The notes below the pieces were generated by a model. It saw only the letters and a list, made by a program, of their open reading frames with translations. It searched no databases and had not been told where the DNA came from. DNA of 64,000 bases from Larix kaempferi (lineage: Eukaryota > Streptophyta > Pinopsida > Pinales > Pinaceae): NCBI GenBank assembly GCA_027924585.1, contig BSBM01000200.1:2728001-2792000 (forward strand), written 5' to 3'. A program made the position numbers and the translations under genes. Each line of letters opens with the position of its first letter. Positions within the stretch are counted from its first letter, which is position 1. Positions 25,600 to 38,800 of this stretch are shown here, piece by piece.

Positions 25600-27177
25600 C
25601 AGCTTCTAGAAGATTTACATGATTTCGTAAAAAACACGAGTTTTTAGAAAATGTGTTTTATTTCATAAATGGAATCAACAAAGTATGCAAATTCTACATC
25701 ATAACAACTTTCTATAGTTTGCGCATGCGTTTGGAAATAAGAAAAGCTTACTTCCCCCGTTTTTTAAAATCACAGCTTCTAGAAGGTTTACATGATTTCT
25801 TAAAAAACACGAGTTTTTAGAAAATGTGTTTTATTTCATAAATGGAATCAACAAAGTATGCACATTCCATGTCATAACGACTTTCTATAGTTTGTGTATG
25901 CATCCGGAAATAAGAAAAGCTTACTTCCCCCGTTTTTTAAAATCACAGCTTCGAGAAGGTTTACATGATTTCTTAAAAAACACGAGTTTTTAGAAAATGT
26001 GTTTTATTTCATAAATGGAATCAACAAAGTATGCACATTCTACGTCATAACGACTTTCTATAGTTTGCGCATGCATTTGGAAATAAGAAAAGCTTACTTC
26101 CCCCATTTTTTAAAATCACAGCTTCTAAAAGGTTTACAGGATTTGTTAAAAAACACGAGTTTTTAGAAAATGTGTTTTATTTCATAAATGGAATCTACAA
26201 AGTATGCACATTCTACGTCATAACAACTTTCTATAGTTTGCGCATTTGTCCGGAAAAAAGAAAAGCTTACTTCCACCGTTTTTTAAAATCACAGCTTCTA
26301 GAAGGTTTACATGATTTCTTAAAAAACACGAGTTTTTAGAAAATAAGTTTTATTTCATAAATGGAATCAACAAAGTATGGAAATTTTACGTCATAACGAC
26401 TTTCTATAGTTTGCGCATTCTACCAGAAATAAGAAAAGCTTACTTCCACCGTTTTTCAAAATCACAGCTTCTAGAAGGTTTACATGATTTGTTAAAAAAC
26501 ACGAGTTTTTAGAAAATGTGTTTTATTTCATAAATGGAATCAACAAAGTATGCACATTCTAAGTCATAACGACTTTCTATAGTTTGCGCATGCGTCCGGA
26601 AATAAGAAAAGCTTACTTCCACCGTTTTTTAAAATCACAGCTTCTAGAAGGTTTACATGATTTCGTAAAAAACACGAGTTTTTAGAAAATGTGTTTTATT
26701 TCATAAATGGAATCTACAAAGTATGCACATTCTTCGTCATAACGACTTTCTATAGTTTGCGCATTCGTCCGGAAATAAGAAAAGCTTACTTCCAACATTT
26801 TTTAAAATCACAGCTTCTAGAAGATTTACATGATTTCGTAAAAAACACGAGTTTTTAGAAAATGTGTTTTATTTCGTAAATGGAATCTACAAAGTATGCA
26901 CATTCTACTTCGTAATGACTTTCTATAGTTTGCGCATGCGTCCGGAAATAAGAAAAGCTTACTTCCCCCGTTTTTTAAAATCACAGCTTCTAGAAGGTTT
27001 ACATGATTTCTTAAAAAACACGAGTTTTTAGAAAATGTGTTTTATTTCATAAATGGAATCATCAAAGTATGCACATTCTACGTCATAACGACTTTCTATA
27101 GTTTGCGCATGCGTTTGGAAATAAGAAAAGCTTACTTCCACCGTTTTTTAAATTCACAGCTTCTAGAAGGTTTACAT
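25600..27177 (+). repeat. Monomers joining two duplicated blocks
   Basis: Satellite units only. The first part (25.8-26.2 kb) carries the GTGTATGCATCC, CTTCGAGAAG and ACAGGATTTG variants of the left end of the window. From about 26418 the sequence follows the 9.15 kb segment. The switch near 26.3-26.4 kb looks like an old recombination boundary. Confidence 0.7.
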
Positions 27178-29190
27178 GATTTCTTAAAAAACACGAGTTT
27201 TTAGAAAATGTGTTTTATTTCATAAATTGAATCAACAAAGTATGCACATTCTATGTCATAACGACTTTCTATAGTTTGCGCATTCGTCCGCAAATAAGAA
27301 AAGCTTACTTCCACCGTTGTTTAAAATCACACTTTCTAGAAGGTTTACATGATTTCGTAAAAAACACAAGTTTTTAGAAAATGAGCTTTATTTCATAAAT
27401 GGAATCTACTAAGTATGCACATTATACATCATAACGACTTTCTATAGTTTGCCCATGCGTCCCGAAATAAGAAAAGCTTACTTCCCCCGGTTTTTAAAAT
27501 CACAGCTTCTAGAAGGTTTACATGATTTGGTAAAAAACACGAGTTTTTAGAAAATGTGTTTTATTTCATAAATGGAATCTACAAAGTATGCACATTCTAC
27601 GTCATAACGACTTTCTATAGTTTGCGCATTCGTCCGGAAATAAGAAAAGCTTACTTCCAAAGTTTTTTAAAATCACAGCTTCTAGAAGGTTTACATGATT
27701 TGTTAAAAAACGCGACTTTTTAGAAAATGTGTTTTATTTCATAAATGGAATCAACAAAGTATGCACATTCTACGTCATAACGACTTTCTATAGTTTGCGC
27801 ATTCGTCCGGAAATAAGAAAAGCTTACTTCCACCGTTCTTTAAAATCACAGTTTCTAGAAGGTTTACATGATTTCGTAAAAAACACGAGTTTTTAGAAAA
27901 TGTGCTTTTTTTCATAAATGGAATCTACAAAGTATGCACATTCTACGTCATAACGACTTTCTATAGTTTGCGCATGCTCTGGAAATAAGAAAAGCTTACT
28001 TCCACCATTTTTTAAAATCACAGCTTCTAGAAGGTTTACATGATTTCCTAAAAAACACGAGTTTTTAGAAAATTTGTTTTATTTCATAAATGGAATCAAC
28101 AAAGTATGCACATTCTACGTCATAACGACTTTCTATAGTTTGCACATGCGTTTGGAAATAAGAAAAGCTTACTTCCCCCATTTTTTAAAATCACAGCTTC
28201 TAGAAGGTTTACATGATTTCTTAAAAAACATGAGTTTTTAGAAAATGTGTTTTATTTCATAAATGGAATCAACAAAGTATGCACATTCTACGACATAACG
28301 ACTTTCTATAGTTTGCGCATGCGTCCGGAAATAAGAAAAGCTTACTTCCACTGGTTTTTAAAATCACAGCTTCTAGAAGGTTTACATGATTTCGTAAAAA
28401 ACACGAGTTTTTAGAAAATGTGTTTTATTTCATAAATGGAATCTACAAAGTATGAACATTCTACGTCATAACGACTTTCTATAGTTTGCGCATTCGTCCG
28501 GAAATAAGAAAAGCTTACTTCCAGCGTTTTTTAAAATCACAGCTTCTAGAAGGTTTACATGATTTCCTAAAAAACACGAGTTTTTAGAAAATGTGTTTTA
28601 TTTCATAAATGGAATCAACAAAGTATGCGCATTCTACGACATAACGACTCTCTATAGTTTGCGCATAAGTTTGGAAATAAGAAAAGCTTACTTCCCCCGT
28701 TTTTTAAAATCACAGCTTCTAGAAGGTTTACATGATTTCTTAAAAAACACGAGTTTTTAGAAAATGTGTTTTATTTCATCAATTGAATCAACAAAGTATG
28801 CACATTCTACGTCATAACGACTTTCTATAGTTTGCGCATTCGTCCGGAAATAAGAAAAGCTTACTTCCAGAGTTTTTTAAAATCACAGCTTCTAGAAGGT
28901 TTACATGATTTCGTAAAAAACACGAGTTTTTAGAAAATGTGTTTTATTTCATAAATGGAATCTACAAAGTATGCACATTCTACGTCATAACGACTTTCTA
29001 TAGTTTGCACATGCGTTTGGAAATAAGAAAAGCTTACTTCCCCCATTTTATAAAATCACAGCTTCTAGAAGGTTTACATGATTTCTTAAAAATCATGAGT
29101 TTTTAGAAAATGTGTTTTATTTCATAAATGGAATCAACAAAGTATGCACATTCTACGTCGTAACGACTTTCTATAGTTTGCGCATGCGCT
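27178..29190 (+). repeat. Diverged relative of the 14-monomer segment, copy C
   Basis: Bases 27178 to about 28960 follow copy B at an offset of 3,807-3,806 bp. The 1-bp shift comes from a missing base near 27976 (GCATGCTCTGG here). More substitutions separate it from A and B than separate A from B. The last part, to about 29190 with GTCGTAACGAC, is shared with the copy at 48.7-50.7 kb. Confidence 0.78.
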
Positions 29191-32000
29191 TGGAAATAAG
29201 AAAAGCTTACTTCCCCTGTTTTTTAAAATCACAGTTTCTAGAAGGTTTACATGATTTCGTAAAAAACACGAGTTTTTAGAAAATGTGTTTTATTTCATAA
29301 ATGGAATATACAAAGTATTCACATTCTACGTCATAACCACTTTCAATAGGTTGTGCATTCGTCTGGAAATAAGAAAAGCTTACTTCCAGCGTTTTTTAAA
29401 ATCATAGCTTCTAGAAGGTTTACATGATTTCGTAAAAAACACATGTTTTTAGAAAATGTGCTTTATTTCATAAATGGAATCAACAAAGTATGCACATTCT
29501 ACGTCATAACGACTTTCTATAGTTTGCGCATGCGTTCGGAAATAAGAAAAGCTTACTTCCACCGTTTTTAAAATCAAATCTTCTAGAAGGTTTACATGAT
29601 TTCGTAAAAAACACGAGTTTTTAGAAAATGTGTTTTATTTCATAAATGGAATCTACAAAGTATGCACGTTCTACGTCAAAACGACTTTCTATAGTTTGCG
29701 CATGCGTCCGGAAATAAGAAAAGCTTACTTCCCCCGTTTTTTAAAATCACAGCTTCTAGAAGGTTTACATGGTTTTTTAAAAAACACGAGTTTTTAGAAA
29801 ATATGTTTTATTTCAGAAATGGAATCAACAAAGTATGCACATTCTACGTCATAACAACTTTCTATAGTTTGCGCATAAGTTTGGAAATAAGAAAAGCTTA
29901 GTTCCCCTGTTTTTTAAAATCACAGCTTCTAGAAGGTTTACATGATTTCGTAAAAAACACGAGTTTTTAGAAAATGTGTTTTATTTCATAAATGGAATAT
30001 ACAAAGTATGCACATTCTACGTCATAACCACTTTCTATAGGTTGTGCATTCATCCGGAAATAAGAAAAGCTTACTTTCAGCGTTTTTTAAAATCATAGCT
30101 TCTAGAAGGTTTACATGATTTCGTAAAAAACACAATTTTTTAGAAAATGTGCTTTATTTCATAAATGGAATCTACAAAGTATGCACATTCTACGTCATAA
30201 CGACTTTCTATAGTTTGCGCATGCATCCGGAAATAAGAAAAGATTACTTCCCCCGTTTTTTAAAATCACAGCTTCTAGAAGATTTACATGATTTCGTAAA
30301 AAAACATGAGTTTTTAGAAAATGTGTTTTATTTCATAAATGGAATCTACAAAGTATGCAAATTCTACGTCATAACGACTTTCTATAGTTTGCGCATGCGT
30401 CCGGAAATAAGAAAAACTTACTTTCCCCGTTTTTTAAAATCACAGCTTCTAGAAGGTTTACATGATTTCTTAAAAAACACGAGTTTTTAGAAAATGTGTT
30501 TTATTTCATAAATGGAATCAACAAAGTATGCACATTCTACATCATAACGACTTTCTATAGTTTGCGCATGCATTTGGAAATAAGAAAAGCTTAGTTCCCC
30601 CGTTTTTTAAAATCACAGCTTCTAGAAGGTTGACATGATTTGTTAAAAAACACGAGTTTTTAGAAAATGTGTTTTATTTCATAAATGGAATCAACAAAGT
30701 ATGCACATTCTACGTCATAACGACTTTCTATAGTTTGCGCATGCGTCCGGAAATAAGAAAAGCTTACTTCCAGCGTTTTTTAAAATCACAGCTTCTAGAA
30801 GGTTTACATGATTTCGTAAAAAACATGAGTTTTTAGAAAATGTGTTTTATTTCATAAATGGAATCTACAAAGTATGCACATTCTATGTCATAACGACTTT
30901 CTATAGTTTGCGCATTCGTCCGGAAATAAGAAAAGCTTACTTCCACCATTTTTTAAATCACAGCTTCTAGAAGGTTTACATGATTTCTTAAAAAACACGA
31001 GTTTTTAGAAAATGTATTTTATTTCATAAATGGAAACAACAAAGTATGCACATTCTACGTCATAACGACTTTCTATAGTTTTCACATGCGTTTGGAAATA
31101 AGAAAAGCTTACTTCCACCGTTTTTTAAAATCACGGCTTCTAGAAGGTTTACATGATTTCTTAAAAAACACGAGTTTATAGAAAATGTGTTTTATTTCAT
31201 AAATCGAATCAACAAAGTATGCACATTCTACGTCATAACGACTTTCTATAGTTTGCACATTCATCCGGAAATAAGAAAAGCTTACTTCCACCATTGTTTA
31301 AAATCACAGCTTCTAGAAGGTTTACATGATTTCGTAAAAAACACGAGTTTTTAGAGAATGTGTTTTATTTCATAAATGGAATCAACAAAGTATGCACATT
31401 CTACGTCATAATGACTTTCTATAGTTTGCGCATGCATCCGGAAATAAGAAAAGCTTACTTCCCCCATTTTTTAAAATCACAGCTTCTAGAAGGTTTACAT
31501 GATTTCTTAAAAAACTCGAGTTTTTAAAAAATGTGTTTTATTTCATAAATGGAATCAACAAAGTATGCACATTCTACGTGATAACGACTTTCTATAGTTT
31601 GCGCATGCTTCCGGAAACAAGAAAAGCTTACTTCCACCGTTTTTTAAAATCATAGCTTCTAGAAGGTTTACATGATTTCGTAAAAAACACGAGTTTTTAG
31701 AAAATGTGTTTTATTTCATAAATGGAATCTACAAAGTATGCACATTCTACTTCATAATGACTTTCTATAGTTTGCGCATGCGTCCGGAAATAAGAAAAGC
31801 TTATTTCCCCCGTTTTTTAAAATCACAGCTTCTAGAAGGTTTACATGATTTCTTGAAAAACACGAGTTTTTTGAAAATGTGTTTTATTTCAAAAATGTAA
31901 TCAACAAAGTATGCAGATTCTACGTCATAACGAATTTCTATAGTTTGCGCATGCATCCGGAAATAAGAAAAGATTACTTCCACCATTTTTTAAAATCACA
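29191..32000 (+). repeat. Segment related to 51.0-52.4 and 60.7-61.9 kb
   Basis: Shared variants in order are AAAATCAAATCTTCTAG (near 29571 and 51086), GCACGTTCTACGTCAAAAC (near 29664 and 51351), AATATACAAAG with ACCACTTTCTATAGG (near 29994, 51676 and 61201), and AACTCGAG (near 31513 and 61680). A single-monomer frame opened by an extra A near 30301 gives a chance 113-codon reading frame at 30149. Confidence 0.65.
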
Positions 32001-35000
32001 GCTTCTAGAAGGTTTACATGATTTCGTAAAAAACACGAGTTTTTCGAAAATGTGTTTTATTTCATAAATGGAATCTACAAAGTATGCGAATTCTACGTCA
32101 TAACGACTTTCTATAGTTTGCGCATGCGTCCGGAAAGAAAAGCTTACTTCCACAGTTTTTTTAAATCACAGCTTCTAGAAGGTTTACATGATTTCGTAAA
32201 AAACACGAGTTTTTATAAAATGTGTTTTATTTCAAAAATTGAATCTACAAAGTATGCACATTCTACGTCATAACGACTTTCTATAGTTTGCGCATGCGTC
32301 CGGAAATAAGAAAAGCTTACTTCCCCCTTTTTTTAAAATCACAGCTTCTAGAAGGTTTACATGATTTCTTAAAAAACACGAGTTTTTAGAAAATGTGTTT
32401 TATTTCATAAATGGAATCAACAAAGTATGCGCATTCTACGTCCTAACGACTTTCTATAGTTTGCGCATGCCTTTTGAACTAAGAAAAGCTTACTTCCCCC
32501 GTTTTTTAAAATCACAGCTTCTAGAAGGTTTACATGATTTCTTAAAAAACACGAGTTTTTAGAAAATGTGTTTTATTTCATAAATGGAATCAACAAAGTA
32601 TGCACATTCTACGTCATAATGACTTTCTATAGTTTTCGTATTCGTCCGGAAATAAGAAAAGCTTACTTCCACCGTTTTTTTAAATCACAGCTTCTAGAAG
32701 GTTTACATGATTTTGTAAAAAACACGAGATTTTAGAAAATGTGTTTTATTTCATATATGGAATCTATAAAGTATGCACATTCTACGTCATAACGACTTTC
32801 TATATTTTGCGCATGCGTCCGGAAATAAGAAAAGCTTACTTCCCCCGTTTTTTAAAATCACAGCTTCTAGAAGGTTTATATGATTTCTTAAAAAACACGA
32901 GTTTTTAGAAAATGTGTTTTATTTCATAAATGGAATCAACAAAGTATGCGCATTCTACGTCATAACGACTTTCTATAGTTTGGGCATGCGTTTGGAAATA
33001 AGAAAAGCTTACTTCCCCCATTTTTTAAAATCACAGCTTCTAGAAGGTTTACATGATTTGTTAAAAAACACGAGTTTTTAGAAAATGTGTTTTATTTCAT
33101 AAATGGAATCAACAAAGTATGCACATTCTACATCATAACGACTTTTATATTTTGCGCATGCGTCCGGAAATAAGAAAAGTTTACTTCCCCCGTTTTTTAA
33201 AATCACAGCTTCTAGAAGGTTTACATGATTTCTTAAAAAACATGAGTTTTTAGAAAATGTGTTTTATTTCATAAATGGAATCAACAAAGTATGCACATTC
33301 TACGTCATAACGACTTTCTAAAGTTTGCGCATGCGTTTGGAAATAAGAAAAGCTTATTTCCCCATTTTTTAAAATCACAGCTTCTAGAAGCTTTACAGGA
33401 TTTCTTAAAAAACACGAGTTGTTAGAAAATGTGTTTTATTTCATAAACGGAATCAACAAAGTATGCACATTCTACATCATAACGACTTTCTATAGTTTTC
33501 CCATGCGTCCAGAAATAAGAAAAGCTTACTTCCACCATTTTTTAAAATCACAGCTTCTAGAAGGTTTACATAATTTCTTAAAAAACACGAGTTTTTAGAA
33601 AATGTGTTTTATGTCATAAATGGAATCAACAAAGTATGCACATTCTACGTCATAATGACTTTCTATAGTTTGCGCATGCGTCCGGAAATAAGAAAAGCTT
33701 ACTTCCCCCGTTTTTTAAAATCACAGCTTCTAGAAGGTTTACATGATTTCTTAAAAAACATGAGTTTTTAGAAAATGTATTTTATTTCATAAACGGAATC
33801 AACAAAATATGCACATTCTACGTCATAAAAACTTTCTATAGTTTGCGCATGCGTCCGGAAATAAGAAAAGCTTACTTCCACCGTTTTTTAAAATCACAGC
33901 TTCTAGAAGGTTTACATGATTTCTTAAAAAACACGAGTTTTTAGAAAATGTGTTTTATTTCATAAATGGAATCAACAAAGTATGCAAATTCTACGTCATA
34001 ACGACTTTCTATAGTTTGCGCATGCTTCCGGAAATAAGAAAAGCTTACTTCCCCGTTTTTTAAAATTACAGCTTCTAGAAGGTCTACATAATTTCTTAAA
34101 AAACACGAGTTTTTAGAAAATGTGTTTTATGTCATAAATGGAATCAACAAAGTATGCACATTCTACGTCATAACGACTTTCTATAGTTTGCGCATGTGTT
34201 TGGAAATAAGAAAAACTTAGTTCCCTCGTTTTTTAAAATCACAGCTTCTAGAAGGTTTACATGATTTCTTGAAAAACACAAGTTTTTTGAAAATGTGTTT
34301 TATTTCATAAATGGAATCAACAAAGTATGCACATTGTACGTCATAACGACTTTCTATAGTTTGCACATGCGTCTGGAAATAAGAAAAGCTTACTTCCCCC
34401 GTTTTTTAAAATCACAGCTTCTAGAAGGTTTACATGATTTTGTAAAAAACATGAGTTTTTAGAAAATGTGTTTTATTTCATAAATGGAATCAACAAAGTA
34501 TGCACATTCTACGTCATAACGACTTTCTATAGTTTGCGCATGCGTTTGGAAATAAGAAAAGCTTACTTCCCCCGTTTTTTAAAATCACAGCTTCTAGAAG
34601 GTTTACATGATTTCTTAAAAAACACGAGCTTTTAGAAAATGTGTTTTATTCCATAAATGGAATCAACAAAGTATGCACATTCTACGTCATAACGACTTTC
34701 TATAGTTTGCGTATGCGTCCGAAAATAATAAAAGCTTACTTCCCCCGTTTTTTAAAATCACAGCTTCTAGAAGGTTTACATGATTTCTAAAAAACACGAG
34801 TTTTTAGAAAATGTGTTTTATTTCATAAATGGAATCAACAAAGTATGCACATTCTACGTCATAACGACTTTCTATAGTTTGCGCATGCATTTGGAAATAA
34901 GAAAAGCTTACTTCCCCCGTTTTTTAAAATCACAGCTTCTAGAAGGCTTACATGATTTCTTGAAAAACACGAGTTTTTAGAAAATGTGTTTTATTTCATA

Positions 35001-36780
35001 AATGGAATCAACAAAGTATGCACATTCTATGTCATAACGACTTTCTATAGTTTGCTCATGCTTCCGGAAATAAGAAAAGCTTACTTCCCCCGTTTTTTAA
35101 AATCATAGCTTCTAGAAGGTTTACATAATTTCTTAAAAAACACGAGTTTTTAGAAAATGTGTTTTATGTCATAAATGGAATCAACAAAGTATGCACATTC
35201 TACGTCATAACGACTTTCTATAGTTTGCACATGTGTTTGGAAATAAGAAAAGCTTAATTCCCTCGTTTTTTAAAATCACAGCTTCTAGAAGGTTTACATG
35301 ATTTTTGGAAAAACACGATTTTTTAGAAAATGTGTTTTATTTCATAAATGAAATCTACAAAGTATGCACATTCTACGTCATAACAACTTTCTATAGTTTG
35401 CGGATGCGCCCGGAAATAATAAAAGCTTACTTCCCCCATTTTTTAAAATCACAGCTTCTAGAAGGTTTACATGATTTCGTAAAAAACACGATTTTTTAGA
35501 AAATGTGTTTTATTTCATAAATGGAATAAACAAAGTATGCACATTCTATGTCATAACGACTTTCTATAGTTTGCGCATGCGTCCGGAAATAAGAAAAGCT
35601 TACTTCCCCCGTTTTTTAAAATCACAGCTTCTAGAAGGTTTACATGATTTCTTAAAAAACACGAGTTTTTAGAAAATATGTTTTATTTCGTAAATGGAAT
35701 AAACAAAGTATGCACATTCTACGTCATAACGACTTTCTATAGATTGAGCATAAGTTTGGAAATAAGAAAAGCTTACTTCCCCCGTTTTTTAAAATCACAG
35801 CTTCTAGAAGGTTTACATGATTTCGTAAAAAACACGAGTTTTTAGAAAATGTGTTTTATTTCATAAATGGAATCAACAAAGTATGCACATTCTACGTCAT
35901 AACGACTTTCTATAGTTTGCGCATTCGTTTGGAAATAAGAAAAGCTTACTTCCACCATTTTTTAAAATCACAGCTTCTAGAAGGTTTACATGATTTCGTA
36001 AAAAACACGAGTTTTTAGAAAATGTGCTTTATTTCATAAATGGAATCTACAAAGTATGCACATTCTACGTCATAACGCCTTTCTATGGTTTGCGCATTCG
36101 TTTGGAAATAAGAAAAGCTTACTTCCACCGTTTTTTAAAATCACAGCTTCTAGAAGGTTTACATGATTTCGTAAAAAACACGAGTTTTTAGAAAATGTGC
36201 TTTATTTCATAAATGTAATCTACAAAGTATGCACATTCTATGTCATAACGACTTTCTATAGTTTGCGCATGCGTCCGGAAATAAGAAAAGCTTACTTCCA
36301 CCATTTTTTAAAATCACAGCTTCTAGAAGGTTTACATGATTTCCTAAAAAACATGAGTTTTTAGAAAATGTGTTTTATTGCATAAATGGAATCAACAAAG
36401 TATGCACATTCTACGTCATAACGACTTTCTATAGTTTGCGCATGCGTTTGGAAATAACAAAAGCTTACTTCCCCCGTTTTTTTAAATCACAGCTTCTAGA
36501 AGGTTTACATGATTTCTTAAAAAACACGAGTTTTTAGAAAATGTGTTTTATTTCATAAATGGAATCAACAAAGTATGCACATTCTACATCATAACGACTT
36601 TCTATAGTTTGCGCATGCGTTTGGAAATAAGAAAAGATTACTTCCCCCGTTTTTTAAAATCACCGCTTCTAGAAGGTTTACATGATTTCTTAAAAAACAC
36701 GAGTTTTTAGAAAATGTGTTTTATTTCATAAATGGAATCAACAAAGTCTGCAAATTCTACGTCATAATGACTTTCTATAG
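32001..36780 (+). repeat. Heterogeneous monomers with short local duplications
   Basis: Units here are more mixed and no duplication longer than about 1 kb was recognised. A six-monomer relation links 34.03-34.29 kb with 35.07-35.33 kb at an offset of 1,037 bp: GCTTCCGG, CATAATTTC, TTATGTCATAAATGG, GTGTTTGG and CCCTCG in the same order. The TTATGTCATAAATGG variant also occurs near 33610, about three monomers earlier. Confidence 0.7.
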
Positions 36781-38800
36781 TTTGCGTATGCGTCCAGAAA
36801 TAAGAAAAGCTTACTTCCCCCGTTTTTTAAAATCACAGCTTCGAGAAGGTTTACAAGATTTCTTAAAAAACACGAGTTTTTAGAAAATGTGTTTTATTTC
36901 ATAAATGGAATCAACAAAGTATGCACATTCTACGTCTTAACGACTTTCTATAGTTTGCGCATGCATTTGGAAATAAGAAAATTTTAGTTCCCCCCGTTTT
37001 TTAAAATCACAGCTTCTAGAAGGTTTACATGATTTCTTAAAAAACACGAGTTTTTAGAAAATGTGTTTTATTTCATAAATGGAAACAACAAAGTATGCAC
37101 ATTCTACGTAATAACGACTTTCTATAGTTTCCGCATTCGACCGGAAAAAAAAAAAGCTTACTTCCACCGTTTTTTAAAATCACAACTTCTAGAAGGTTTA
37201 CATCATTTCATAAAAAACACGAGTTTTTAGAAAATGTGTTTTATTTCATAAATGGAATCAACAAAGTATGCACATTCTACGTCATAAGGACTTTCTATAG
37301 TTTGCGCATGCCTTTGGAAATAAGAAAATGTTACTACCCCCCTTTTTTTAAAATCACAGCTTCTAGAAGGTTTACATGATTTCGTAAAAAACACGAGTTT
37401 TTAGAAAATGTGTTTTATTTCATAAATGGAATCTACAAAGTATGCACATTCTACGTCATAACGACTTTCTATAGTTTGCGCATCCGTCCGGAAATAAGAA
37501 AAGCTTACTTCCATCATTTTTTAAAATCACAACTTCTAGAAGGTTTACATGATTTCCTAAAAAACACGAGTTTTTAGAAAATGTGTTGTATTTCATAAAT
37601 GGAATCAACAAAGTATGCACATTCTACGTCATAACGACTTTCTATAGTTTGCGCATGCGTCCGGAAATAGTAAAAGCTTACTTCCACCGTTTTTTTAAAT
37701 CACAGCTTCTAGAAGGTTTACATGATTTCGTAAAAAACACGATTTTTTAGAAAATGTGTTTTATTTCATAAAGGGAATCTTCAAAGTATGCACATTCTAC
37801 GTCATAACGACTTTCTATAGTTTTGCGCATGCGTCCGGAAATAAGAAAAGCTTACTTCCCCCGTTTTTTAAAATCACAGCTTCTAAAAGGTTTACATGAT
37901 TTCTTAAAAAACACGAGTTTTTAGAAAATATGTTTTATTTCATAAATGGAATAAACAAAGTATGCACATTGTACATCATAACGAATTTCTATAGTTTGCG
38001 CATGCATCCGGAAATAAGAAATGCTTACTTCCCCCGTTTTTTAAAATCACAGCTTCTAGAAGGTTTACATGATTTCTTAAAAACACGAGTTTTTAGAAAA
38101 TATGTTTTATTTCGTAAATGGAATTAACAAAGTATGCACATTCTATGTCATAACGACTTTCTATAGATTGCGCATAAGTTTGGAAATAAGAAAAGCTTAC
38201 TTCCCCCCGTTTTTCAAAATCACAGCTTCTAGAAGGTTTACATGATTTCGTAAAAAACACGAGTTTTTAGAAAATGTGTTTTATTTCATAAATGGAATCA
38301 ACAAAGTATGCACATTCTACGTCATAACGACTTTCTATAGTTTGTGCATTCGTTTGGAAATAAGAAAAGCTTACTTCCACCGTTTTTTAAAATCACAGCT
38401 TCTAGAAGGTTTACATGATTTCGTGAAAACACGAGTTTTTAGAAAATGTGCTTTATTTCATAAATGGAATCTACAAAGTATGTACATTCTACGTCATAAC
38501 GACTTTCTATAGTTTGCGCATGCGTCCGGAAATAAGAAAAGCTTACTTTCACCATTTTTTAAAATCACAGCTTCTATAAGGTTTACATGATTTCCTAAAA
38601 AACACGAGTTTTTAGAAAATGTGTTTTATTTCATAAATGGAATCAACAAAGTATGCACATTCTACGTCATAACGACTTTCTATAGTTTGCGCATGCGTTT
38701 GGAAATAAGAAAAGCTTACTTCCCCCGTTTTTTTAAATCACAGCTTCTAGAAGGTTTACATGATTTCTTAAAAAACAAGAGTTTTTAGAAAATGTGTTTT
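36780..38800 (+). repeat. Segment related to 57.4-60.6 kb
   Basis: The variants GTCCAGAAATAAG with CTTCGAGAAGG (near 36791), GTCTTAACGAC (36932), AAACAACAAAG then GTAATAACGAC and CCGCATTCGACC (37083-37142), ATAAGGAC with GAAAATGTTAC (37285-37334), CATCCGTCC with CCATCATTTT (37482-37517), AATCTTCAAAG with AGTTTTGCGC (37787-37826) and the missing A in TTAAAAACACG (38079) recur in the same order at 58.8-60.2 kb. Confidence 0.75.
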
